Positions 41,481-54,081 of a stretch of 64,000 nucleotides of DNA are shown here, piece by piece. Each line of letters starts with the position of its first letter. The stretch's first letter is position 1. The translations under genes and the position numbers were made by a program. This DNA is from Takakia lepidozioides (Eukaryota; Streptophyta; Takakiopsida; Takakiales; Takakiaceae), in the NCBI GenBank assembly GCA_030704615.1, contig CM060733.1:35712001-35776000 (forward strand), in the 5' to 3' direction. The notes under the pieces were generated by a model. That model ran no database searches. It was not told the DNA's origin and saw nothing but the letters and a program-made list of their open reading frames with translations.

Positions 41481-43221
41481 GCAACAAGCGACGATGACAG
41501 CTCTCAATCAAACCACACCACCACCAACAAGAAAGGTCGAAGCAACTCGCAGTCACCACAAACACAGAAGCAGTATTATGTCCACCTCTGGCTTGGGTAT
41601 CCTACTACGGAGAGCCTGGCAAGGGAAGTTGGTGCCCCTATTGTACAAGACTGCAGATCTGTCGCTGAACTATTGCAGCTGGGCATCTCCGAATCGGAAT
41701 GTGTAGAAATACTCCAGTGTCCAAAGGCCTTCCCCAGGACTCACCAGATACTATATCCATCGCAAAGGCCGGACAGAAGAGAAGGACAATTCTATCATCT
41801 CACGCAGCTCCCCAAAACCGCAGACTGCAACCCTGCGACTGGGCTCTCATTTGGATATCACATTCTAATCCGATTTGAGAAAGGGCGCCCCATGAAATGC
41901 ACAGAAGTCACGGCAACAAGGCTATCCTAATGGGAATACCACTTGGCAACGAGGTGCTGCACCCTGTCTCAGCTTTTGGACATAAGAAAGACCCCACCGT
42001 GTGGTCAGGTCTTATCAAGATCTGCCTCAAATACCCAGAAAAGGATGACATTGACTTGCTCTTGGGCAACCGAGCATTCATACTCACCTTAGCGGAAGGC
42101 AATCCCGTGCAGGGCAAAGTTGAAAAAAGTTTCGAAACTGAAAGCACGGGAGACTGGCTATCCCTCCACATCAAGGGCTCAACGATGGAATGGCTGCCAA
42201 CTACTCAGATCACATCAAATATTATCTACGAGGCATACAACGCAGGGATCGACATGGAAATCCTATATGTTGGTAAGCCTACCACACAATCTAATTTTGG
42301 ATTTCTTTACACAACATCGGAAGAGACTCGTGCGTTCTCTCTGTCACATGGATTGCGACACGAGCACGAAATGCTCGAGGTGGTCGAACGATACCAAACT
42401 CTAAATGGCACGGACATCCCCCCCAAAACGCTCAAAGCTTATAGAGAAGCCCTGACCGTAGTGATCAGGCACCTCAAACTGACCACACCACAGAAGGTTA
42501 TCAGCGATGCTATACTGCACATGATCGGGAAGGATAACGTCACCAACATGTTCTTCACCAACGCTCAGTCAGAAAAAGTTTTGCACGTTACATGTAAGAA
42601 TGCAACAGTATACAATCTTTGGCAGGACAGGCCGCATGTCAACTTTATGGGTCGAAACATCAAGTTCACTCCACATGCCCAAAGCTTAAACGGTGATACC
42701 CCACCGGATCCAGTGACGTTCAAGAGGTTGAAGATTATTGATATCAACAAAGCACTTGCTAACACGGTAGGTCACTTCAGTTTCAGGCTTCCCCCAGCAC
42801 CGGTTCCCTCAAACAGGAATTGCTATCAATCATGGAAAAACAAAATGTGGAGCACAAACGGGAGATCGCCAACTTCAAGCATGATGTGGTCCAGGGGATT
42901 GAAGCGCAAACCTTGAACTATATGAACTCCCTAAAAGCCAAGGTCTCGGATGAACTGGCGCTCAGTATGTCAGCCTACCAGACTCAGTTCGATACGCTTA
43001 TGCACAAACTCCCAGAGTTTGCTCTTACCAAGCTCCGCTTGACTGGGGTTTCAACTCAGCAGACACTGGCACTTACCCCATCCTCAACTCTTTTCAAGTA
43101 CCAAGTCCCCACAACCACCAAGGCTGACGGACAGATACAAGACCAGGCATCCCTTGTAGACCTGGAGAAAGCTGACACATACTCACCTAGCACCTCGCGC
43201 AAGCGACTAGGCAATGAGTGA
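41290..43221 (+). pseudogene. LINE ORF1-like protein, frameshifted
   Basis: Balanced composition returns here and three successive frames read as one broken protein. First comes 41290-41930, joining pieces such as SVAELLQLGISESECVEILQ and LSFGYHILIRFEKGRPMKCT. Next is 41915-42790, with LMGIPLGNEVLHPVSAFGHK, a possible RNA-binding fold, and FMGRNIKFTPHA. Last is 42820-43221, beginning MEKQNVEHKREIANFKHDVV, a likely coiled coil, with a Ser/Pro tail and stop at 43221. Position upstream of an endonuclease-RT ORF on the same strand fits a LINE ORF1 (nucleic-acid chaperone). No zinc knuckle is seen. At least two frame changes indicate decay. Confidence 0.45.
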
Positions 43222-46200
43222 CAAAGGTCAGAACCCCCACTACTCATGCTATAAAGATCTCGCCCAGACCCGGAATAGACACCAGTCTTTGGGTCAATTT
43301 TTTATTCTGTTTGTTTTACCTGTACTACTTCTACTTTCAATGCAATTTCATGTGATGCACACAGGGATTTCTAAGTGTAGATACACAAAATCTCTTCTGT
43401 GTGACTCTTGTAACCAGACCCCTGTTTCTATGCAAGTTATGTCAAAGCTAATGTCCCCATATCACACAACACCCCCTGGTTCCCATGCTGCCTTACATTT
43501 CACCAGCCTACCATTACAAATTCACTGTTATTGAGCACTGTACCAATTTATTTATTCCTCCATACCAAATACATGAGTGGACACCACTCTACCTCTATCT
43601 AGTTGCACTACTGCAGCCAGCCCTACTAACATCCTCTGCCTTTGCCACCAATATGCTGCATACAGTACCAAGTCAACCCCTCTGCCCTCATGTTCATCTC
43701 CACCACAAACTCTTGCTGACGTCTTATCTTCGTACATATACTAAGCACCATAATTGGAAATATGCTCCACACTACTGTGTACAGTTAACCTCAAGTAATT
43801 TAAATACTACCCAACATAGAGTCACCTCCTGCCATCATCTTATATGCCCACTGAGTTGTCCATATAAACAGCATATAAGACCCACAGTTGCTACGCCTAT
43901 GCTCCAGCCTATATTGTTCAGCCCCAACCTGCTTGTGAAAATACCACACCCAACAACACAAATCCCATCCAAAAAAACGAGCTTCCCAAATATACATGCC
44001 CTCCCCATTAAGTGGTTTCACACAAACTCATTATCTATCCCCAGTCACACATAGCATTTTCACTATGTGCAGTCAAGATAACTATTGCTGCATAGTTCAT
44101 CAAAACCCCGCCTCCTCCAGCCTTATATCTGAGGGACTACATAACTCTGTTTACATAGTTTCTACCTTATCCCTGAATATTAAAACTAAAGGCCCCCAAA
44201 CATTGCGCCCCTCAATAACAGCCACTTCTTCATACAACCGCCGTCACATTCAAACCCTTCAACCAAACGCCCCACTCCAAGTCATCCACAAACTGCACAT
44301 ATTTCAGCAATCTGCCACCTATCTGCTCATCCTAAATCTTTTAAAAATCCGACCATTCCTCTCTCCTCAGCACAGTCTTAATACTACAAGTGCTCTTAAC
44401 TACCACTTACAAATGCACTGTAGCACCCAGTACTACATACTTACTAGCTCTAGTAACTCTGTTCCACCCCACAACTTACCAAAGCGGTCTAACCCCACAC
44501 TAAATCCTACACTCCACACTTTGATTCTCAATTTGCAGACCAGTTGTCACCAAAAAACACCTAACTACGATATACTCACAAAGAAGGAAGTGCAAACTAT
44601 GCAGCTCCAAGACAGTAGTATCCATTCCCCTTACCATTTTCAAACTCCATCTGTGTACACCCTGTCACGAAAATCTGTCACGCAACAGAAGCTTGCACCA
44701 AATAAAATCTGGCTCTGCAACGTCACTCAATATTATCCGTACATTGAATGCCAAATACAAAATAACACTGTTCATACCTCTCAGGCCCCCAAGCAGACTA
44801 CAAATATTGTCAAGCAGTTATTACCACATGCAGGTAGCTCTGTGTCTATAACTGAGGCAACACCTCCTCCCAAGCAACTGCCATGCTACGACACACATCA
44901 GTTCTGTAGGCCACAGATTCCTCATATCCAAGGGTACCTCACATTACAACACAACCAATGTGAACTAACCCCTCCTGCAGCACTTAAAATAAGCACCCAC
45001 CCTCTGAGGAAAAACCAAGAAGGCAGCTTGGTCTTGGCCATGCTGATGCTAACCATCACGCACTATCCCCCTCATGTCCATTTCCAAAATATATCCATAT
45101 ACACACTGCCGCCACAGTTTGACATTCAACAAGAGCTCATACCAAATAAAATAGGGCCTCAACTCACCACTGAATATTGCCCATGCGCTGCAAACTGCCC
45201 CCCCCAAATACACAGCTCCGAGTTAATTCCACTATACTATGCCCTACACCAAAGTTTCCAGCAAGATCCCCCCTACATATTCACCCTGACTAGCACCTCC
45301 GGCTACACAGGGCTAGCAAAATCTAGCCACATTACATCTAACATTAGCCCGCAGGATCTTGGCAAGCCAGAACACAAGCAGCTATGCTCACCAAAACTCT
45401 GCCCCCGAGATAACATCGCTACCATCCCTCACAGACCCATGCTGGCTGTAAGTAACATTCCACCCTTGCTGAACATAGGGAGCTCTTTGACTACACTCCC
45501 TTATTGCTTATTACCCACTTACAAAAATCAAAAAGTGGCCACCAACGCCATGCCCAAGCTGCAACTCAAACATGCCCCCACGCACAGTCTTAACATGCAG
45601 CAAAAATGTATCTCCATCACACCCTATTATATCATCACAACGCTACTGACCCATCTGACTGGGCAATCACGGAACATTACCCCAAAACATCTGGTGCACT
45701 CGTTAACCTGCATGCTAAATACAAACTTTTCAACCCTTCACCTCCAGTGCACTTGCCAGTACTACCACACAACTATACTGCCCCCATTCACTAGGCGGTC
45801 TCAAACAGCCAACACTGGCCCTCATTATCTTGTCCTGTGTCACACCATCAGCCCACACCCTAGTCAAGGTCACTTTTGCTTCACAAATCAAACAACACCC
45901 CAAAACCACCAAGCCTACAACCAAACTACACTGTCAATGCACATGACTGCCTTAAATCCCCACACACTACACACACCTAGTGTAGTGTATATATATTGCC
46001 AAACACAAATATTATATACCACACTTTCCTACACTACAACTAGCATTACCCCACAGAAAAATAACAAACCCGAACATAGACATTTCTGCTCACCAAAACT
46101 CGGTCCACAAATTACCTTAGCTGCTACTCCTCCAAATTCATGTATGCAAATGGTAAGTGCCAAGCAACCCTTGTTTAATACATATGGCCTGCTGTGCCTG

Positions 46201-49068
46201 AACACTGTAACATCCCTACTACCTTGGCCCACCATAGAAGATACAATACTTGCTGGAAGAAAAAACTACATTTACACAAAACCCCCAACATTAATCAGAT
46301 CATCTGACTATGCTACACATCTCCTAGGGTTCAGACATATATACCTGCTGGCGATCTCTCATACCGTAACAGCACCCCCGACCTCTCTGGTTGGCCACAT
46401 GGACAACATTACTCGGCTACTAGAGCCTCTCTGTCTGATAATGCATCACGCTGTACTAACCCCGCTTGCCCCCCCATTCCCCTATCCATACAAAAAATGG
46501 ACACTCCAATTCCAAAATTCCACTACAAAACAAATTGGATACAATCACATGCCCCTTCAAAAATCATATGTATGGCTTGCTACATCCACTGACCATAATA
46601 TAAAACCCCAATGTTGGATACCTTGTTACTGGCCCACCTTTGCTACTCTGGACTTGTCGTCCTACCCCCACAATGCTCTGCAAAATCGCAATAACTGCAA
46701 ACCCATGAACAACTATATGCCACCCATTACCATTACCTGGCACAATCAATCTACTTCCTGGAACCCCATTTACTGGCCCCCGTACACAACCCTCAGAACA
46801 ACACATACCTCAACAAAGACTGCTCCATCCTCTATGCCAATAACTACTACAAAAACAGCCGCATACCTATATACTACACAATTAAAACAGACTGAATGCC
46901 AAATACTCACTCCCTGCTATGACTACAACAAACAACTTCCAGCAGTTAACAGCCCTTTTCAAAATAGCAAAAATAGGTCAACACGGACTGCAAGAGGTAC
47001 TGAATATGATTCTGAATCAAGATATATAACCGCCAACACTCTCCTGCTGCTCCTTCCCAATGAATTCCTCCTGTTGAAAATACAAACCCACATCCTGCTT
47101 TGCAAGCCAAGAGTCTCCTGCCCCCATTGTAGCTACCACCGGAACCCCAAATTAAAACTACTCCCCCCTCTTCATAATATTAGCACTGCAATCACAGTAC
47201 CAAAACATAAATCCAAGCTCGCCTATTACTGTACAGATGTTGTATTAACGGAACCAAGGCATGTAACCAAATTCTCTTACTGTCCCACAGCCGCCAAAAC
47301 ACGACATTTGACACTCAACTCCCTTCAACGTAAAAGCCATATAAAAACACATCGCCTCAGTGAATTGGGCATCCCGCGCGCTACAGGTTCAATTCCATGC
47401 TCTCTCAAATTCAGACACACCACACATACTCAGGAAAAGGCCCTAAATATACATCGAACACTGAACCAACATCCTATATGGAAATGCTCAACATAAACAC
47501 CTCCCCCCTCACTCCACAAACCCTAAAGAAATCTTCCGCATTTTAATCTTTTATCGAACTTGCAGGCCCAAATGCAAGCTGATGCAGTACACTTCACCTC
47601 GCAAAAAGCTTAACTGCTAGCTACAGGAACAAAAACAACTTGATGTGTCCTTAACGCAACCCAGACCAGCTGACATTTGGCCTACAACGGTTAACGAACA
47701 TACCCTCATAAAATCACAATCTCTAAAAAAATGGGCCCCTTCTAGAATAAGACCACCAAATATCTTTTGGCCCCGTCAAAATTAACGCAAACCATTGCTC
47801 GCCCAACACTATTAATAACTACGTCCTCCACCAACTACACCATACTGAGTGGATTGACCCCAATGTATCACAAATGCCAAAAAATATCCATTCACCTAGA
47901 GCCACACACCCATCAATACAACATCGAAACCCTTCTACAACGCTTTTTAGTAATCGCCCTCCACACGTATACGAACATCCACCTTCACAATCTAAAAACA
48001 CTAGCTCCTCACCCCAGTATTCCTCCACAACCTCTCTTGCTATCTGAGCCAATCCCACATCTCTCCCACTCCTCATTGCCACGCCAATCCTTTTACAACA
48101 CCATCGGTGCAACATCCTACGATAATTTCCATCATAGATGTGGCATTTGGGGAAGACCGAGGAAAACATACAATCACCATCAAAGAAAAACACCCCACAA
48201 ACATATTTATTTTTTATTCAACAAGCCACAACAAATCCCACAAATACCCTCAAGCAGACTGTATTATGCCCCAAAAATCTCCAAACAAGCTAGACGCAAA
48301 TTGCAAAAATGGATGCACATCCACAAACACGTGCACCTTCATCTAATGCTCATGCGATGTGGGGACAGCCACCACAACCCGGCCCCCCGAAACAACCGCC
48401 GTCATACCCAACAGAACACACATAATCCAATACAAACTGTTGTAAATCATCTCCCTAAGGCGGCAAAAGCTAGGTACACTTTATACTTTTAACCCGACAC
48501 AATCTCTCTAAAATTGGAGTACACTCATCTACACAACCTCTTCAGTCCATATCTACCCAAAGCCACTTATGCTTTGGATCTGGACGCCCCAGAAGCGCCG
48601 CCATATGGTATAACCACCTCTGAGTACCCAATCGTTGCCCATAATAGCTACAAACTGCGATCCCACTCTATAGATCATGTACTATTTGTATATCTCCAAA
48701 GCCTAAATCTTGTAATATCATGTTATCCGAAAGCTTGGAGGCCTGAATAATAACCACGCTAACAAAACTCCAAGGGTTACCAAATAACTCCTCCCAGTAT
48801 AAAGCCCAACCGCACCCCCTCAATTTCTGTTCAAGATTCCCTTCACCTTCTTCAAGCCCCACCAGGCCATATACACCAGCTACTTACAACATATATCAAA
48901 TCTCTACCTCCAACAATCCATCCTACTATTCAGGATATTTCTGCAGCATTTCCTTTTATCTCGCATGACATTTTATCTGCCACGCTAAATACCCTTACAT
49001 ATCTACTCGGTTACCAAACGACCAAACGCACGCCACAATGTGACAACACACCACAGTGTGACAATGCA
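43222..49068 (+). repeat. A/C-rich array with a 1166-codon open frame (43996-47496)
   Basis: G-poor plus strand. The frame from 43996 to 47496 is open for 1166 codons and contains diverged internal repeats read in the same frame: FQTPSVYTLS at about 44635, FQNISIYTLP at about 45080, and KPEH...CSPKL blocks near 45370 and 46065. Related segments lie at 40.3 kb and, inverted, at 35.9-36.8 kb. A further 241-codon frame (47767-48492) and a 78-codon frame (48514-48750) have the same character. I see no known domain. It may be a repeat-rich 5' or inter-ORF region of the LINE, or a giant low-complexity protein. Confidence 0.5.
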
Positions 49069-50085
49069 GTGCCCACTGTACACCAACCTACACCACCGCC
49101 ACTCTCTTATACCCTAGACAACCCACAAGACAACCTTATAGACCAACCCTTAATATGCCTTACGTGGAATGTGGGATCCATTGCCTCCAGCTTGCCAACC
49201 CTTTCACTAATTCTTCAAAACTCAAACCCTCCCCATATTATTCTACTACAAGAAACCAAACTCAATTCGCACTCGCCCAACAAATATATCAACAGAATAC
49301 TGCTTGACCACCACATCATCTATGGGAGCCCCCCATCACCAGGAAAATATAATAGACGACGCTCACTACCATATCAGCCGACTCGTGGAGGCCTAGCCAT
49401 TGGTATACACAAATCCATGCACTCACAAGAAACAACTACAAATCCCGTATCCCCACGCACCTTAAAACTCACCTCCAAATTGTTGAGATTCACATTAGCC
49501 CTTATCCAAAACTACTTATCATTCATTTATATATGCCCTCACACCCGGACGATATAGCCCTTACTCCCGATATTCTACAACAAATTGTGAGCTTTGCTAA
49601 CAACCCACTCCACTCCTTATCCACAATCCTCCTTGCAGGTGACTTCAACAGAGACCGATCTATGTTGGGTAGATTACATGACTGTACACTTCTCTCCCTC
49701 TCCAAAAGACATAGAATGGTCAACTTTTACCCAAACGCATGGATTCCAATACATCACTACAAACCAGGCTTTCTCTAGGCAAGGAGGACTAAACTATATC
49801 TCGCATAGCCTCATTGATGGGTACTACCTCAAAATACCTAGAAATAATCCCACACAGCTGTATAGTACAATCCTGTATGATCCCATATATAACTCTGACC
49901 ATTACCCAGTTATTCTCTGCATCCCCACGCATATAGTGCCTATAGGTCCAGTCCTAAATGGCCCCTCGCTAGACACAAGGCCACGTATTCCCACTCCTAT
50001 CCCCCCCTCTTCTATTTTGGCATTCCAAGCCAAGTTTCGATCCATTTCCGGTATAGTTTTATATCTGATTTTGAAACAATACTAG
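49069..50085 (+). pseudogene. LINE ORF2: AP-like endonuclease domain
   Basis: Pieces in successive frames give the exonuclease-endonuclease-phosphatase order: LICLTWNVGSIASSLP (catalytic Asn region), IILLQETKLNSH (catalytic Glu), TRGGLAIGI, then after a frame change near 49550 STILLAGDFNRDRSM (Asp/Asn), and after another SLIDGYYL with NSDHYPVIL (the SDH motif). In LINEs this domain nicks the target to prime reverse transcription. Two or more frameshifts mean this copy does not encode a working enzyme. Confidence 0.7.
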
Positions 50086-50814
50086 ATCGATATTCAGCAA
50101 ACCCCACCCTTCAAATTTGGGAAGACGCAAGCTCCAAGCTAGAACAAATATTCACTCAAATTACAGAATCCACGCTACATACATGCACAAAGTTCCCTGC
50201 TCCAGTACAAACTGAACAATAAAAAATAAACGGAGGATACTTGACAAGAACACAACAGAGAAAATGGCAAGCACAATTAAATATCCACCACAAAATCCGC
50301 AAAGCTATTACAATCCTCTCATCTGAGCCACGAGACCCCCAATGGAGAAATACCCCATCTATTATAGACCTAAACACAATAGTAGCTTGCAGCACAGATT
50401 TCCCGATACCCCAGAATGATGCAGACATACATACATGGCTCATATCTCTCTCCCGAATTGGTCGAGATGCAAAGAAAAATGCCTATAATATCACCAAACA
50501 ACAATCCAAAGACAACCAGAAGAAATTTGTTCAATCATACTGTAAGATGCTACAAGACAAGCCTCGCCTCATACATAAATCAATCTTCAATCCTTCCCCC
50601 TCTCTTTCTTTAGATGTAATACGAGACAACGCAAGAACTCTACACACCTCTCCAACCTCTATCAATAAAATCGTCTTTCAGCAAGCTAAGACCACATACC
50701 AACCACAAGCACATGCATGTTTCTAACCATCGCATCACATACAACACTGTGCATGCCAAGCCAGACATTATCCTTGGCATGATATAGACGGATTTAAACT
50801 CGAGCGAAGGGGAC
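50086..50814 (+). pseudogene. LINE ORF2 linker between endonuclease and RT
   Basis: The 50241-50726 frame reads as ORF2 linker: TRTQQRKWQAQLNIHHKIRK, ISLSRIGRDAKKNAYNITKQ. This is the basic helical region usual before LINE RT domains. Stops at its end separate it from the RT frame. Confidence 0.5.
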
Positions 50815-52691
50815 CCTTACAACTCGACTTAAGCGCTTACCTCACCCTAGAGGTCTACCATTCCTGCCTCAAATCTCTCTCTAACTCCAAAGCGCCAGGC
50901 CCAGACAACATACCTAATGAAATACTCAAGGCATTGGACCCACACTTCCATTGATTAATCCATCGCTTCTTTGTGATGTGCTATCAGCTCCATAGAATTC
51001 CCAAAGGCTGGAAAAACAGTCGTACAATACTAATTTACAAAAAAGACGACCCTACCCAATTAGGCAACTACAGACCTATAGCTCTTGCTAACACCCTTTA
51101 CAAGCTATTTACTAGCACATTGACCACCCTTCTCACATCCTTCGGAGAACAACATCATATTCTTAGTGACTCGCAAGAGGGATTTCGAACTGCCAGAAGC
51201 ACAAACCGGCAAATCCAACTCATTATTTCGGCTTTAGAAGATGCACGTTTTACTCAACAAGACATATTTTTGCTATACATTGACTTTAAAAATGCATTTG
51301 GCTCAATTGACCATGCGCGTCTACTAGCCGTTATGACTGATCTAAGATACCCGCAAGACGCAATCATGCTCATTGGCAATATTTATACTGAAGCCACCAC
51401 CACATACTCCGGGCCTTCATTTGGCAATACATCACCTATACCAATTCATAGAGGTACCATACAAAGGGACACACTTAGCCCATATCTTTTTATTGTCTTT
51501 CTAGAACCCCTACTTCGCTGGCTCGCTCGAGGTAACATAGGATACCAATACATTACGTCTCCCAATAACATCCCAACAGCTGTCTATGCAGATGATCTTG
51601 TACTGCTATCCAACAAATCCAGTCATCTCAATCGACAAGTGAAAAAACTAGAAAGATTCAATAAATGGGCAGCAATGGAACTAAGCTTACATAAATGTGC
51701 TATCACGACGATCAGCCATCATACCAAACACAACACACAAGCCCTCTCAAGAACACTAAATAACACGGTACTATATAATACCCAACCCTTCCCATGTTTG
51801 GACCAAGACGACCCATACACATATTTGGGTATACAATTGACACCATCTCTTAAGTGGAGTGCTCAAAAAGACATAACCCAGAAAAAACTCCTCTCACAAG
51901 CATCTGCTTTATTGAACTCGCCAGCCACAATGCGCCAGAAATTATTTATTCTCGACACAGTACTCAGAACTTCTATAGAATATCCTTTTCATGCAACACC
52001 ATTCTCTATCCCGGACATAAACGCACTGGATAGAATCATTATACGCTTATCGAAACAAATATGTGGACTCCCAAATAGCACCCCCAATGCACTAGTGCAG
52101 TTACCCAGGAGCCTCTATGGTATCGGTTCTACAACTTTAGCTGAGGCCTACGCTAGAATGTTGGGAACACAGCAGCAGGAAGCTCTAAACGATATTGGTA
52201 AACTGGGGAATATTTATCAAGGACTCCTTAAGCATGTCGCCTCGAAATTTGGTGGCTTAGCAAATTTACCGGCTATCAACCCCATTGCATGCACCCACTC
52301 CCCTATCACCAGGACCCTCTTCATACTCAAACATATGCACATTACTCTGGACAATACTATGCCCACAATCCAACTTCATTACACATCCCTAGAAAATGCT
52401 TGGGACACAAGCCCACAAATTCATCTCTTCAACCCAGACAACATATCTCGTAAACAAACCACTCTAAAATTCTTTATGCAATTTAACATCACCACAGTCA
52501 GACAACTTATAGATGCTAATGGCACCAGACTTATTGACCCAGATGCTTTTCGACTAAAATACCCTAAACCATCATCGCGCTCCCAACATGTTCATTTGCA
52601 ACACCTCCAAACACTACTATGTTTTTCCACTCCTGCTTGTCTAACCCACACATGTCCAAGACAATGTAACTCTTCGCCCCATCACCCATAG
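50815..52691 (+). pseudogene. LINE ORF2: reverse transcriptase
   Basis: The RT begins about 50815 with LKSLSNSKAPGPDNIPNEIL (LINE domain 0/1), interrupted by an in-frame TGA at 50952-50954. It continues PKGWKNSRTILIYKKDDPT, NYRPIALANTLYKLFTSTL, EGFRTARSTNRQIQL, LLYIDFKNAFGSIDH (catalytic Asp), RGTIQRDTLSPYLFIVFLEP, VYADDLVLLS (catalytic YADD) and DPYTYLGIQL (thumb). A connection region follows to 52691. All catalytic motifs are present apart from the one stop. It is clearly distinct from the FADD-type LINE in the kinase intron. Confidence 0.85.
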
Positions 52692-53465
52692 GAGCTACTC
52701 CCTCGCTATTTATCGAGCCCGATGCAAAACCAAATCCAATCACTATTCCATGGCTTCATCCTAAACCCAACAAGCGTCCACCCCACACAACCAGCTCAAA
52801 CACCCCAACCACAGCCCCCACAACCAAATACTATATCGTCCCCACTTGCTATTCAACCCACAGGACACCCCGTAACACCCGCCCACACATTAGAGGAAAT
52901 ACAAGGCATAACTCAAAAAATGTCTTTGGATCAATATGGAGCCACATGTGTCAAAACTCTATACAAATTGTCAATGGAAGGGATCATCCCCCAAACGTAA
53001 CACCTGGGAAAACAATGACCAACTTTTTGGCACCCATGGTAACCCAAATCTACACCATAATATTCAAATGGTTACCGAATACCACCGACGAACCAACACC
53101 CACTACTTATCGCATATTCATACCCAACATGCGGATGAACCACAAGCCAACGATAGACGTTTCATCAGCCCGCCACGAAGTATCCCAAATCTACACATCT
53201 CTATAGCTGAATGTAACCCAGATAAAGACATCCTGAAGTCCCAGGCCCACATTCACACTCACAATAACTTGGCACACATATATGGGCCACTAGGGTACTA
53301 CATTGGTAACATAACACTCCAAAGATTGGAGTGGTTATGGAAAAGATTTCATTCCAACCCACCCAACCTCACAGACATGCATACGCCATCAGCATTTACA
53401 GTATAAGTCTCCAGACTCATCCAATGCTACGCCCAAGACCTACCACCCAAAACACCCACAACAAC
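52692..53465 (+). other. LINE ORF2 inter-domain region, fragmented
   Basis: Pro/Gln-rich sequence (PAQTPQPQPPQPNT) and then more balanced pieces (YGATCVKTLYKLSMEG; GPLGYYIGNITLQRLEWLWK) in alternating frames. This is probably the linker between RT and the following domain, broken by frameshifts. No family is recognised. Confidence 0.35.
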
Positions 53466-54075
53466 AAACAAACTTTCACTTGCACACTCCCACTCGACCC
53501 TCCCCGCACTCCTTCTAGACTTCCTCACCACGGAGCTGCAACTCACTCACTCATACTACTCTAACCCTCTCACATGCCCATTGGGTTTATCTACTTACTC
53601 GAGCTTACACAACATTGATCAGCACTTTGGATACCTGGGGGCTGCAAGGTCCCACCAGTGGCAAGGACGAGGGTTTGCACACCCCCCTAATGCCACTTCT
53701 GCCAGTGAAGCGCTTCATTGGGCGCGCATTGCTGTACATAAATCATTCACCATCTTATTTATTCCTAATACTAACCATACCAACTCTAAACACCCAATAC
53801 TAAGCGACCCCCCTGGAGTATTCATGTTAGCTACATTTGAGCCTCGCTCAGTCATTTATCAACCCCCACCGCCGTGGCGCAATTACATGAAATATCCAGA
53901 ACCATTATTAACTAAACTGGTATGTGTACACCACTCACAAGACCCGCAAATACCTATCACTTTCTACCATCAACTGGACCGGATTCTAAAACATTTATTT
54001 GGTCACACAGCCACGGTTTACCCGCCTACCCAAATTCCCAACAAATATCCCCAAATCAATCCGGACAAACCATAG
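53466..54075 (+). CDS. Methyltransferase-like domain between RT and RNase H (tentative)
   Basis: One frame is open from about 53466 to the stop at 54075 (~200 codons). It reads LLLDFLTTELQLTHSYYSNP, then HFGYLGAARSHQWQGRGFAH directly followed by PPNATSASEALHWARIAV, then SFTILFIPN, then a block ending PRSVIYQPPPPW. The order GRGF-x-x-PP, a helix with WA, a hydrophobic strand ending in P and a later beta-rich part resembles phage-type Dam N6-adenine methyltransferases, where the motif is NPP(Y/F). Here it is HPPN, so this copy may be inactive. It lies immediately before the RNase H frame in the same element. Family assignment is from pattern only; a wholly different domain is possible. Confidence 0.35.
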
Positions 54076-54081
54076 AGACAT

